Shown here in pieces: positions 49,880 through 58,680 of a DNA stretch of 64,000 nt. Below the pieces are notes generated by a model that had not been told where the DNA came from, ran no database searches, and worked only from the letters and a program-made list of their open reading frames with translations. A program made the translations under genes and the position numbers. Each line of letters begins with the position of its first letter. The first letter of the stretch is position 1. The stretch is from Microbacteriaceae bacterium (GTDB lineage: Bacteria > Actinomycetota > Actinomycetes > Actinomycetales > Microbacteriaceae): assembly GCA_025465095.1 (NCBI GenBank), contig JAODME010000015.1:82636-146635 (forward strand), read 5' to 3'.

Positions 49880-50860
49880 TCATTCCCGTGAGCGGGCTCC
49901 GGCGTCGAGGGGGGCAGCGACTTCGCCTGCTCGTTCGCGGACGCCTTTCCCGCGCCGCCCCCGTACGGCAATACCGGCACAGAGGACGACGGCCAGGCCG
50001 CCGAGGATCGTGGGCCAGGTGAGCTGTTCGTGCAAGAAGAGCGCGGCCCAGCCGATGCTCAGCACCGGTTGGACGAGTTGCACCTGGCTCACCTGCGCCA
50101 TCGGTCCGATCGCGAGGCCGCGATACCACGCAAAAAACCCGAGGAACATGCTGACCACCGCGAGATACCCGAATGCGGCCCACTCGACCGGAGTCGCCGT
50201 GGGTGCCTGCTGACTTACCGACAGAGCGGTCAACCCGATCGTCAGCGGTGACGACAGCACCAGCGCCCAAGAGACGGTCTGCCAGGAACCCAGTTCGCGG
50301 GCGAGAGAACCACCTTCGGCGTATCCCACTGCGGCGGCCACGACTGCCCCGAAAAGGAGCAGATCCGGCCAGCCCAGCTGATCAATCCCCCCGCCTTGCG
50401 AAGACGCGAACCCGACGGCCACCATCGAGCCGATCCCGGCCATGATCCAGAACCAGAGCGGTGGACGTTCGTTGCCTCGGATCGTTGCCATCACGGCCGT
50501 TGCTGCCGGCAGCAACGCAATGACGACGGCTCCGTGAGTGGCCGGCACCGCAGCGAGTGCGAACGACGTCAGAAGCGGAAAGCCGACCACGACGCCACCT
50601 GCCACAACCCCCAAGCGCACCCACTGGTCGCCGTGGGGCAGTCGCTGTCGGGTCAATGCGAGTGCGGCGGTAGCGAGCAGAGCGGCAACAACTGCTCGGC
50701 CAGACCCGATGAACAGCGGCGAGAGGCCGGCGACCGCCACGCGTGTGAACGGAACCGTGAACGAGAACGCGAGGATCCCGAACAGGCCCCAAAACAATCC
50801 GGCTCGAGAAGGCGATATCGCGGCCGGGCGAACCCGAGTAGCGCTACTATATATCGGCAT
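49880..50860 (-). CDS. DMT/EamA family transporter
   Basis: AGLFWGLFGILAFSFTVPFTRVAVAGLSPLFIGSGRAVVAALLA, multi-TM; start ATG at 50860 (in-frame TTG at 50866). Confidence 0.85.
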   Translation of the reverse strand: MPIYSSATRVRPAAISPSRAGLFWGLFGILAFSFTVPFTRVAVAGLSPLFIGSGRAVVAALLATAALALTRQRLPHGDQWVRLGVVAGGVVVGFPLLTSFALAAVPATHGAVVIALLPAATAVMATIRGNERPPLWFWIMAGIGSMVAVGFASSQGGGIDQLGWPDLLLFGAVVAAAVGYAEGGSLARELGSWQTVSWALVLSSPLTIGLTALSVSQQAPTATPVEWAAFGYLAVVSMFLGFFAWYRGLAIGPMAQVSQVQLVQPVLSIGWAALFLHEQLTWPTILGGLAVVLCAGIAVRGRRGKGVRERAGEVAAPLDAGARSRE

Positions 50861-52274
50861 GGGCAACGATAGCAGTTCGGCGATTGCGGCCGCGCTCCGG
50901 ATATGGATAGCGAACGCGCCGGCTGGGGCGCGTCTGCCCCCGACTCGGGCGCTGGTCGCCAGCTACGCGGCGAGCCCGCTGACTGTCCAGAAGGCGATGC
51001 GCGCATTGGCTGCCCAGGGCCTGATCGAGAGCAAGCCGGGCGTAGGAACGTTTGTTCGAGCGGTCCGCACCGTGCGGCCACTCGACTATGGATGGCAGAC
51101 CGCCGCCCTGCGCTCACCCCTGAATCGCGTCACACTGCTGCCCAGCGCTGTGCGCAGCGCACCAGTCGACGCGATCGCATTGCACGCCGGCTACCCCGAC
51201 CGGGAACTCCTGCCGGAGCGTCTGGTCAGAGCCGCGCTCGCCCGAGCGGCGCGAAGCGACGCCGCGCTATCGCGCTCTCCCATTTCAGGGCTGCCCGAAC
51301 TGCAGTCCTGGTTCGCCAGTGAACTGGGCAGCTTCACGCCGGTCGGCGTGACACCACCCCGAGCAAGCGATGTCATCGTGCTCCCGGGAAGCCAGAGCGG
51401 GCTCAGCTCGATCTTCCGGGCCCTCGTCGGGACCAGCCAGCCGCTGCTGATGGAGTCGCCGACCTACTGGGGGGCAATCCTTGCCGCGGCGCAGGCCGGC
51501 GTCACCGTCGTTCCCGTACCGAGCGGCGTGGATGGTCCCGACCCGGGCGAGTTGGCTCGAGCCTTTGAAGAGACGGGCGCGCGGGTGTTCTATGCGCAAC
51601 CGAACTACGCCAATCCCACTGGCACCCAATGGTCCCAAGCGTTGACTCAGCAGATCCTGGACGTCGTCCGCGACCACGGTGCGTTCCTCGTCGAAGACGA
51701 CTGGGCTCACGACTTCGGTATCGACTCCAGCCCCACCCCGGTGGCTGCGCAGGACAGCACCGGCCACGTCGTCTACCTTCGGTCCCTAACGAAGAGCGTG
51801 TCACCGTCCGTTCGCGTCGCAGCGCTCATCGCACGTGGCCCGGCCAGAGAACGCATCCTCGCCGACCGGGCAGCCGCGTCGATGTATGTCAGCGGGATAC
51901 TCCAAACCGCAGCCCTCGACGTCGTCACCCAGCCCGCATGGCAGACCCACCGGCGCAACCTCCGCCAACAACTGCGCGCCCGTCGCGACCTGCTCGTGAC
52001 CAGTTTGCGAGAGCATGCCCCGCAAGCCGACCTGCGCAACGTACCCAAAGGCGGCCTGAACCTGTGGGCACGCCTCCCCGACGCGACCAACCTTCCGCAA
52101 CTCATCCGGGACTGCGAATCCTCAGGCGTCCTCATCGCGCCCGGCACCGAATGGTTCCCCGCCGAGCCCACCGGCCCCTTCATCCGCCTCAATTATGCAG
52201 GGCCCGACCCCGGCGCGTTCCCCGAAGGGGCACGCGTCATCGGCGAAGCGTTGACGCGCAACGTGGGAGCTTGA
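50859..52274 (+). CDS. MocR-type GntR/aminotransferase-like transcriptional regulator
   Basis: wHTH ARLPPTRALVASYAASPLTVQKAMRALAAQGLIESKPGVGTFV; PLP fold QPNYANPTGTQWS, EDDWAHDFG, SLTKSVSPSVRVA. Confidence 0.88.
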   Translation: MGNDSSSAIAAALRIWIANAPAGARLPPTRALVASYAASPLTVQKAMRALAAQGLIESKPGVGTFVRAVRTVRPLDYGWQTAALRSPLNRVTLLPSAVRSAPVDAIALHAGYPDRELLPERLVRAALARAARSDAALSRSPISGLPELQSWFASELGSFTPVGVTPPRASDVIVLPGSQSGLSSIFRALVGTSQPLLMESPTYWGAILAAAQAGVTVVPVPSGVDGPDPGELARAFEETGARVFYAQPNYANPTGTQWSQALTQQILDVVRDHGAFLVEDDWAHDFGIDSSPTPVAAQDSTGHVVYLRSLTKSVSPSVRVAALIARGPARERILADRAAASMYVSGILQTAALDVVTQPAWQTHRRNLRQQLRARRDLLVTSLREHAPQADLRNVPKGGLNLWARLPDATNLPQLIRDCESSGVLIAPGTEWFPAEPTGPFIRLNYAGPDPGAFPEGARVIGEALTRNVGA

Positions 52275-52366
52275 ATCTGGTCACCGCGACCGAGTAGTGC
52301 GTCTGCCCCGCGTCCACGGTCTGTGGATGCTTCGACCGTGAGCGCTTTCTCGGCACTGCGGTTTAG

Positions 52367-52756
52367 CTACTGGCGTCGAAGCAGATCCAGAAACTCATCT
52401 GCCATTTGCAGCTGTTCGTGCAATTTCTTTCGTCGTTCGACAGCTTGAACTACGAACTCCCCCAGCTCTTCACGGACGGAGGGATTGTCCGAGCCAGGGC
52501 CGCCGCTCTGCAGAGTGTCAATGATGCGCAGAAGGTCCATCATCTCCTCGAGGGAGAAGCCCAGTGGTTTCATCCGTCGGATTAACATCAGCCGGGAAAG
52601 GTCATCTTGGGTGTAGATCCGGAATCCACCATCGGTGCGACCGGATGCCTTCAGGAGCCCGATTTCGTCGTAGTGACGGATCGTTCGCAACGACAGACAC
52701 GTCTTGTCGGCGAGTTCGCCTATGTGCATCGTCACCGTCGGCGCGTCCGTCACCAT
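52367..52756 (-). CDS. MerR family regulator
   Basis: HIGELADKTCLSLRTIRHYDEIGLLKASGRTDGGFRIYTQDDLSRLMLIRRMKPLGFSLEEM. Confidence 0.88.
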   Translation of the reverse strand: MVTDAPTVTMHIGELADKTCLSLRTIRHYDEIGLLKASGRTDGGFRIYTQDDLSRLMLIRRMKPLGFSLEEMMDLLRIIDTLQSGGPGSDNPSVREELGEFVVQAVERRKKLHEQLQMADEFLDLLRRQ

Positions 52757-52773
52757 CGCTCATCCTCCATCTC

Positions 52774-52805
52774 GACTACCACCTAACCCTAACGTTAGGG
52801 TAGTC
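52774..52805. promoter_or_regulatory. nested palindromes, probable MerR operator
   Basis: Inner ACCCTAACGTTAGGGT (52786-52801, perfect 16 bp); outer GACTACC (52774-52780) / GGTAGTC (52799-52805). Confidence 0.7.
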
Positions 52806-52946
52806 TTCGCTGACGGCTGGCCTTCCCGTGTGAGCCGAATCCCACCATTGTCCACTAAGACCGTGCTGGCCTGCGCAATGGGGCGCTCAACCATTTCCCA
52901 TTCACCCGCGGTTTCTCGCCGAGAGCCCCAGCATCTGGAGTCAGCC

Positions 52947-54467
52947 ATGGCCATCGACCTGAAGCCCGACGCGCCCAGCCGTTACAAACCAAATCCCTCG
53001 GTCATGACCGCTTTGCGCACACCCCGCATCCTGATCCGCGAGATCCTGGCCGGGCTGGTGGTGGCGCTCGCGCTCATTCCCGAGGCCATAGCGTTCTCGA
53101 TCATCGCCGGCGTCGACCCGCGCGTGGGGTTGTTCTCCACTTTTGTAATGGCAGTCGTGATCTCGTTCATCGGCGGCCGACCGGCGATGATCACCGGCGC
53201 CACCGCTGCCGTGGCGCTCGTCGTAGCCCCCGTCGCGCGCGAGTACGGCTTGGACTACCTCATCGCCACCGTCATACTGGGCGGAATCTTCCAGCTCATC
53301 CTGGCGGCCGTCGGTGTCGCGAAGCTCATGCGTTTCATCCCGCGAAGCGTCATGGTCGGCTTCGTGAATGCGCTGGCGATCCTGATCTTCACCGCACAGC
53401 TTCCGCAACTGCTCGGCGTGCCATTCATGGTCTACCCGCTCGTCGCCGTAGGCATCGCCATCATGGTCGTGATGCCGCGCTTCACCAAGGCCGTCCCGGC
53501 GCCGCTCGTCGCGATCATCGTGCTCACGGCGGTCACCGTCCTCGTCGCGATCAACGTTCCCACCATCGGCGACCAGGGCGACCTGCCGGAGAGCCTGCCG
53601 CAGTTGTTCTTTCCGGATGTTCCCTGGAACCTGGAGACCCTCGCAATCATCGCGCCTTATGCACTCGGTGTGGCAGTAGTGGGCATCCTCGAATCCCTCA
53701 TGGCGGCCAAGCTCGTCGACGAGATCACCGACACCCACTCGCGCAAGACGCAGGAGACCTTCGGCCAGGGCGTTGCCAACGTCCTTTCCGGCTTCTTCGG
53801 AGGAATGGGCGGTTGCGCACTGATCGGCCAGACCATGATCAACGTCAAGGCCTCAGGTGCCCGAACCCGCATCTCGACCTTCCTCTCCGGCGCCTTCCTG
53901 CTCGTGCTCGTGCTCGGCGTGGGTGACCTGCTCGCGGTCGTGCCGATGGCGGCACTCGTGGCGGTGATGATCATCGTCTCCGTGCTCACCTTCGATTGGC
54001 ACAGCATCCGATGGAGCACGCTCAAGCGGATGCCGAAGAGTGAGACGACCGTCATGGTCGCGACGGTCATCGCCATCGTCGCCACCCACAACCTCGCCAT
54101 CGGCGTCGGTGTCGGCGTGCTCATCGCCATGGTCGCCTTCGCGCGCCGCGTCGCCCACCTCGTAACCGTGGAACGAACCCTCCCAGAAGATCAGGCGGTG
54201 CCGACCGCCGTCTACACCGTCGATGGCGCCCTGTTCTTCGCCTCGAGCCACGACCTGACCACGCAGTTCGCATACACCGAAGATCCGGATCGGGTCATCA
54301 TCGACATGGCGGGATCGCACGTGTGGGACGCGTCCACCGTGGCCGCCCTGGACGCCATAACCAACAAGTACAAACACCTCGGCAAGCGGGTCATCATCGA
54401 AGGCATGAACGAAGCCAGCACCGATATGCACACCCGCCTCGCCGGCAATCTCGGCGGCGGCCACTGA
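52947..54467 (+). CDS. SulP family anion transporter with STAS domain
   Basis: LVVALALIPEAIAFSIIAGVDPRVGLFSTFVMAVVISFIGGRPAMITGATAAVALVV; C-terminal YTVDGALFFASSHDLTTQF...AGSHVWDASTVAALDAI. Confidence 0.9.
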   Translation: MAIDLKPDAPSRYKPNPSVMTALRTPRILIREILAGLVVALALIPEAIAFSIIAGVDPRVGLFSTFVMAVVISFIGGRPAMITGATAAVALVVAPVAREYGLDYLIATVILGGIFQLILAAVGVAKLMRFIPRSVMVGFVNALAILIFTAQLPQLLGVPFMVYPLVAVGIAIMVVMPRFTKAVPAPLVAIIVLTAVTVLVAINVPTIGDQGDLPESLPQLFFPDVPWNLETLAIIAPYALGVAVVGILESLMAAKLVDEITDTHSRKTQETFGQGVANVLSGFFGGMGGCALIGQTMINVKASGARTRISTFLSGAFLLVLVLGVGDLLAVVPMAALVAVMIIVSVLTFDWHSIRWSTLKRMPKSETTVMVATVIAIVATHNLAIGVGVGVLIAMVAFARRVAHLVTVERTLPEDQAVPTAVYTVDGALFFASSHDLTTQFAYTEDPDRVIIDMAGSHVWDASTVAALDAITNKYKHLGKRVIIEGMNEASTDMHTRLAGNLGGGH

Positions 54468-54657
54468 CGCCCGCCAGTCACCAGACGGCCCGTCGCACCA
54501 CAGGGGGAGTTCATCTCTGCGCGGCGGCGCCAGAAGGGGCGCCGGTCCGAACTCGGCACCCCTCTTCCTCTCCGAACCATGCCGTTCACGCGAAACGAAC
54601 TGCACTCATACGGTGCTATCGCCCTCAGGCAAACCTGCCAAGAAAGAAAGAAGGACC

Positions 54658-54846
54658 ATGAATTCCTACGTCTCCATCCCGTTCCGCCACGACAATCTGC
54701 CGACCGGGTATGTCACGTCCCCGCGAGGGCGCGTTGCCGACGTCAACGGTTACGTCAGCCGGGTCTCTCACGAGAGCACAGCCGGCCAGTATGTGACCGC
54801 GCCCGTGGACCGCGCGCGGTCCCAGAAGATCCGGGAATCGGTCTGA
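54658..54846 (+). CDS. small GYVT-repeat protein
   Basis: MNSYVSIPFRHDNLPTGYVTSPRGRVADVNGYVSRVSHESTAGQYVTAPVDRARSQKIRESV; strong purine SD AAGAAAGAAAGAAGG. Confidence 0.6.
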   Translation: MNSYVSIPFRHDNLPTGYVTSPRGRVADVNGYVSRVSHESTAGQYVTAPVDRARSQKIRESV

Positions 54847-55157
54847 AGCGGCGGCCGGGACAGACCGAAGCAAGAACGCGGGCCTGAGCGTCAGTTCGGT
54901 CGCTCGGCAAGGTGCTCGGAAATGTCCAGCCCGAATTCAGTGACGCCCTTCGCCTTGAGCGTTCAACTCCCGCGCTGGTGTGGTGGCGAAATGACACATG
55001 CGGAAAGCCGGAACTGGGGGCAAGTTGCCTTTGTGTCGCGACCAAGCGTGCGCTGCAGTTTGAATTGATCGAAGACTGCGCACTCGCGGCCCTCTCGATA
55101 TCGGATGGTTCACAAAGAAACCCTGAAATTCCAGAATTTTCGAACTGGCGTGACAAG

Positions 55158-55230
55158 TGCCCCCGGCAGGATTCGAACCTGCGACCAAGAGATTAGAAGG
55201 CTCCTGCTCTATCCCCTGAGCTACGGAGGC
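55158..55230 (-). tRNA. tRNA-Arg (TCT)
   Basis: Minus: GCCTCCGTAGCTCAGGGGATAGAGCAGGAGCCTTCTAATCTCTTGGTCGCAGGTTCGAATCCTGCCGGGGGCA; anticodon TCT; CCA not encoded. Confidence 0.9.
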
Positions 55231-55263
55231 GCGTTGGGCGCTTAACGATACCGCAGGGCGTCG

Positions 55264-55524
55264 TCAGACCGCTTTCGCCAGTGCCACGAGCACCTGATTG
55301 AGGGTCGGCACACCCTCGGCGCGAAACACCTCGGAATCGTCCGCCCCCAGCACGATAATCGTGGGCGTGTTCCGGATGCCCGCGCGCTCCGCTTCGACAA
55401 CATCACGAGCGACGTCGAGCTCGGCGATCTTCAATGCAGGCACGACCGCAGCCGCAAGCTTCAGCACTGCGCGTGTCTGGATGCAGGGATCGCAGAACGC
55501 CGAGGAAAAGAACAGGAGCTTCAC
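55264..55524 (-). CDS. thioredoxin-like protein
   Basis: MKLLFFSSAFCDPCIQTRAVLKLAAAVVPALKIAELDVARDVVEAERAGIRNTPTIIVLG (CDPC). Confidence 0.8.
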   Translation of the reverse strand: MKLLFFSSAFCDPCIQTRAVLKLAAAVVPALKIAELDVARDVVEAERAGIRNTPTIIVLGADDSEVFRAEGVPTLNQVLVALAKAV

Positions 55525-55544
55525 GTTGCGGCCGATCCCTCGCG

Positions 55545-55823
55545 CTAGTCGTTGAAGCCGAGCGCTCCCTGTTCCTTGCCCGGTTCGCTCTCCGCCTCGT
55601 CGTAAGCGTAGGTGACGTGGTAGACGCCGCCGACCTCAGTCCAGGACACGGCGTTGTAGTTCTCCATCGTCTCCTTGCCGCTGACGAGGGCGAGCACCGT
55701 AAGCTCTTCGTCCCAGCCTCCGTCGGTGCTGATGCGCCGATCCGACTGCCCGTCATTCGGACCGCCGGTGTAGAGCACGACATATTCGTCGCCATGGGCA
55801 AGAGTGGGGGTGTCGTCAGTCAT
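55545..55823 (-). CDS. hypothetical protein, 92 aa
   Basis: MTDDTPTLAHGDEYVVLYTGGPNDGQSDRRISTDGGWDEELTVLALVSGKETMENYNAVSW... Confidence 0.6.
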   Translation of the reverse strand: MTDDTPTLAHGDEYVVLYTGGPNDGQSDRRISTDGGWDEELTVLALVSGKETMENYNAVSWTEVGGVYHVTYAYDEAESEPGKEQGALGFND

Positions 55824-55919
55824 GCGTCCTTACTACCACGGGAGGGTGGGAGCCGCGATAAAGACCACCGCCAGCCGCCTGCCGCAAGGAGCGTCGGCAC
55901 GCGGCAGTACAATTCTCGA

Positions 55920-56561
55920 ATGCCTTCAGTCTCGGATCGTCTTGTCTGGATCGATTGCGAAATGACCGGACTCGACCTCGCAGTCGATGAGCTGGTCGAG
56001 GTCGCGGTCGTGATCACCGACTTCGACCTCATTCCCGTCGATCCGGGCTTTTCCGTCGTCATCCGTCCCGACAACTCCGCTTGGGAGAACATGGGCGACT
56101 TCGTGCGGAAAATGCACGACGAGTCGGGGCTCGCCGCCGAGGTGCCCAACGGGGTGAGCCTCGCCGACGCAGAGTTCGCGGTGCTCGAATACATCCTGAA
56201 GTTCGTGCCGACCGGGCAGCAGGCGCCCCTCGCCGGCAACACGATCGGCACCGATCGTGCCTTCCTCGCCAAGTTCATGCCGCGTGTCGACGGGCACCTG
56301 CATTACCGCAGCATCGATGTGTCCTCGATCAAGGAACTAGCCAGGCGTTGGTTCCCGCGGATCTACTTCAACGCACCGGTGAAGAACGGCGGTCACCGGG
56401 CACTCGCCGACATTCTCGAGTCGATTCGCGAGTTGCAGTATTACCGCCTCGCGGCGTTCGTGAGCGAGCCTGGCCCCTCGACGGAGTACGTGCAGACGAT
56501 CTCCGCCTCGGTCGTCGAGGCCTTCGCTCCGCGGCTCGCATCGCCGCCCGTTCACACCTGA
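55920..56561 (+). CDS. orn: oligoribonuclease
   Basis: RLVWIDCEMTGLDLAVDELVEVAVVITDFDL; DVSSIKELARRWFPRIY; TACAAT-6 nt-ATG upstream. Confidence 0.95.
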   Translation: MPSVSDRLVWIDCEMTGLDLAVDELVEVAVVITDFDLIPVDPGFSVVIRPDNSAWENMGDFVRKMHDESGLAAEVPNGVSLADAEFAVLEYILKFVPTGQQAPLAGNTIGTDRAFLAKFMPRVDGHLHYRSIDVSSIKELARRWFPRIYFNAPVKNGGHRALADILESIRELQYYRLAAFVSEPGPSTEYVQTISASVVEAFAPRLASPPVHT

Positions 56562-56618
56562 GCCGTAAGGTGTAATAAGATTCTTGAGTTGCCGGACCGC
56601 GCGAGCGATCCGGAGCAT

Positions 56619-56695
56619 GGTGGGCGTAGCTCAGTTGGTAGAGCGCTGGCTTGTGGAGCCGGATGTCGCGGGTTCGAGCCCCGTCGTTCACCCCA
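56619..56695 (+). tRNA. tRNA-His (GTG), CCA encoded
   Basis: GTGGGCGTAGCTCAGTTGGTAGAGCGCTGGCTTGTGGAGCCGGATGTCGCGGGTTCGAGCCCCGTCGTTCACCCCA with templated G-1. Confidence 0.92.
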
Positions 56696-56696
56696 A

Positions 56697-56726
56697 GGAA
56701 TGGCCTCACCGCGGTGGGGCCATTCC
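56697..56726 (+). terminator. hairpin immediately after tRNA-His
   Basis: GGAATGGCCTCACCGCGGTGGGGCCATTCC, 13-14 bp stem with one T-G wobble; no U-tract. Confidence 0.6.
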
Positions 56727-56764
56727 GCATTGAGGATCAGTATTCGCTCGTGACGAGGTGGACA

Positions 56765-57061
56765 GTGCCGCAGACCGCAGAAGCCGTCGACACGTCCCGC
56801 GATACGGACATCAGCTTCGCCCTCAGTTCTGCGTGGACGACAACGGTGTGGAACGACCCCGTCAACCTCATGTCGTATGTCGCTTGGGTCTTCCGCAGTT
56901 ACTTCGGATTCGACCGGGAAGAGGCTCAGCTCCGCATGCTCCAGGTCCATAACGACGGCCGTGCGATCGTAGCCCTGGGAACCCGCGAAGAGATGGAGCG
57001 GCACGTCGAGGCGATGCACGATTTCGGCCTGTGGGCCACCCTCGAGCGGGAAGACCGGTGA
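56765..57061 (+). CDS. clpS: ATP-dependent Clp protease adaptor ClpS
   Basis: WTTTVWNDPVNLMSYVAWVFRSYFGFDREEAQLRMLQVHNDGRAIVALGTREEMERHVEAMHDFGLWATLE. Confidence 0.9.
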   Translation: MPQTAEAVDTSRDTDISFALSSAWTTTVWNDPVNLMSYVAWVFRSYFGFDREEAQLRMLQVHNDGRAIVALGTREEMERHVEAMHDFGLWATLEREDR

Positions 57062-57558
57062 GAGGGTTCCGGGCGGCTGGCGAGAACCTGAGCGCGGAGT
57101 TCGATCGAGTCGAGGCGGCGCTTCTCAGCCAGCTTGCTGGTCAAGTCGCCGCGCTCCTGCGTGGGGCGCAAGCGGATGATGCGGCTCCCGATCCCGTAAT
57201 TGCTCGGCTGCTTCCCGACGCGTACACCGACGATCCGGAGGCGTCGGCGGAATTCCGTCGGTTCACTTCGGCCGACCTCACCGAACGCAAGGTGCGCAAC
57301 GCGCTCATGATCGTCGCCTCTGTCGAATCGGCGACGACCGCCTCGGAGTCCGTGGAGGTGCTGCTCGATGGCGTCGCCGCGCAGGCATGGCTGCGTGCGC
57401 TCACCGACATCCGTCTCGTGCTCGCGGCCCGCCTCGGAATCGAGGAGGACGACGATGAGATACGCGCCGATGAACAGGCCCTTATCCTGGGCGACGTGTA
57501 CGACTGGCTCGGCTGGATGCAGGAATCACTCCTGAGCGCGCTGGATCTCGATGGGTGA
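57058..57558 (+). CDS. DUF2017 family protein
   Basis: GTGA overlap with clpS; DAYTDDPEASAEFRRFTSADLTERKVRNALMIV...LGDVYDWLGWMQESLLSAL. Confidence 0.8.
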   Translation: MRGFRAAGENLSAEFDRVEAALLSQLAGQVAALLRGAQADDAAPDPVIARLLPDAYTDDPEASAEFRRFTSADLTERKVRNALMIVASVESATTASESVEVLLDGVAAQAWLRALTDIRLVLAARLGIEEDDDEIRADEQALILGDVYDWLGWMQESLLSALDLDG

Positions 57559-57931
57559 CGCCGAACAAACCGGAATCAATCCGACCGAGATCGACGCGCA
57601 CGAGTTCGAGCGACTCGTCACCCACGAACTCGACGAGCTGCCCGATGACATGGTCGATGGGCTCGAGAACATCGTGTTCGTCACCGAGGACAGGCCGGAG
57701 GACGGCTCCCTTGACCTGCTTGGGCTGTATGACGGCACAGCGCTGACCGATCGCGGCAACTACGGGTTCGGAGAACTGCCCGACCGGATCATCCTGTACC
57801 GCGAACCACTGCTCGCCGCCTGCGACACCCTGGGTGAACTCAAGGATCAGATCCACGTGACGCTCGTTCACGAGATCGCGCACTTCTACGGGATCAACGA
57901 CGAGCAGCTGCACGAGCTCGGCTGGGCCTGA
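57551..57931 (+). CDS. metallopeptidase family (zincin-like) protein
   Basis: LPDRIILYREPLLAACDTLGELKDQIHVTLVHEIAHFYGI (HExxH). Confidence 0.85.
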   Translation: MGDAEQTGINPTEIDAHEFERLVTHELDELPDDMVDGLENIVFVTEDRPEDGSLDLLGLYDGTALTDRGNYGFGELPDRIILYREPLLAACDTLGELKDQIHVTLVHEIAHFYGINDEQLHELGWA

Positions 57932-58003
57932 TGACATCTCCCACCGAACTCTCACCCGGCGCTCAATAGACTGACCGAGGCAACACAGCCGTAGGAGGCT
58001 CCC

Positions 58004-58333
58004 ATGAAGTGCCCGACTGACTCAACGACGCTTGTGATGAGCGAGCGCGGCGGAGTCGAGATCGACTACTGCCCTCAGTGTCGCGGCGTGTGGCTCGACC
58101 GCGGCGAGCTCGACAAGATCATCGACCGCGCGGAGGCCGAGCTCACGTCGAACCCGCCGCCCGCCGCGGCGCCGTCGATGCCAGCGTCCGCGCAGTACCA
58201 GGACCCCCGGTTCCGGGCGCCTCAGTACGGCGAGCGTGACGACCGTGATCGCGGCTACGGTGACCGAGATCGCACCGACGGCGGCTACCGCCGCAAGAAG
58301 AAGGAAAGCTGGATCAGCGACCTCTTCGACTGA
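58004..58333 (+). CDS. zf-TFIIB zinc-ribbon protein
   Basis: MKCPTDSTTLVMSERGGVEIDYCPQCRGVWLDRGELDKII. Confidence 0.85.
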   Translation: MKCPTDSTTLVMSERGGVEIDYCPQCRGVWLDRGELDKIIDRAEAELTSNPPPAAAPSMPASAQYQDPRFRAPQYGERDDRDRGYGDRDRTDGGYRRKKKESWISDLFD

Positions 58334-58411
58334 GTTCGAGGTGTGACCGACGACGGGACCGGGCACGAGTTGGAGCGGAGCGATCCGTGCACCCCCGACC
58401 ACCACGAATCC

Positions 58412-58570
58412 CTAGCGCGATTGGCGCCGCTTGCCCGGACGCGGCTGCCCCTTCACCGCGGGCGCCCGTCCCTTGCCTTTCGACGCTTTCGCCTTCCCGC
58501 CGGCCTTCGGAACCGGCGCGTCCGAGTCACGCCCGACCTCACCCGGCTCCGGGCTGTTGCTGTCCTTCAC
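58412..58570 (-). CDS. small basic protein, 52 aa
   Basis: GTG start with GGAAGGA SD: MKDSNSPEPGEVGRDSDAPVPKAGGKAKASKGKGRAPAVKGQPRPGKRRQSR; below ORF-track size cutoff. Confidence 0.5.
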   Translation of the reverse strand: MKDSNSPEPGEVGRDSDAPVPKAGGKAKASKGKGRAPAVKGQPRPGKRRQSR

Positions 58571-58680
58571 CGGTATCCTTCCGACGTCCGCGGGCCAATC
58601 GGTCCGCGCTCCAGACTATCGAGATGTTTCGCGCTGATTCAGTCGGAGCGTCCTTGCCTACTTCTCGCGGGCCCTCCAGG

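Noticed and set aside
52941-53738. 265-aa minus ORF rich in D/H/R
   Set aside because: Antisense of the SulP membrane protein; composition is the mirror of hydrophobic codons
54912-55196. ORF ending ...CPRQDSNLRPRD
   Set aside because: C-terminus is the translation of the strand opposite tRNA-Arg (a classic spurious-annotation signature); no other recognisable protein sequence
56552-57019. Minus ORF containing GERRGSNPRHPAPQASALPTELRPP
   Set aside because: Antisense translation across tRNA-His, overlaps clpS; spurious
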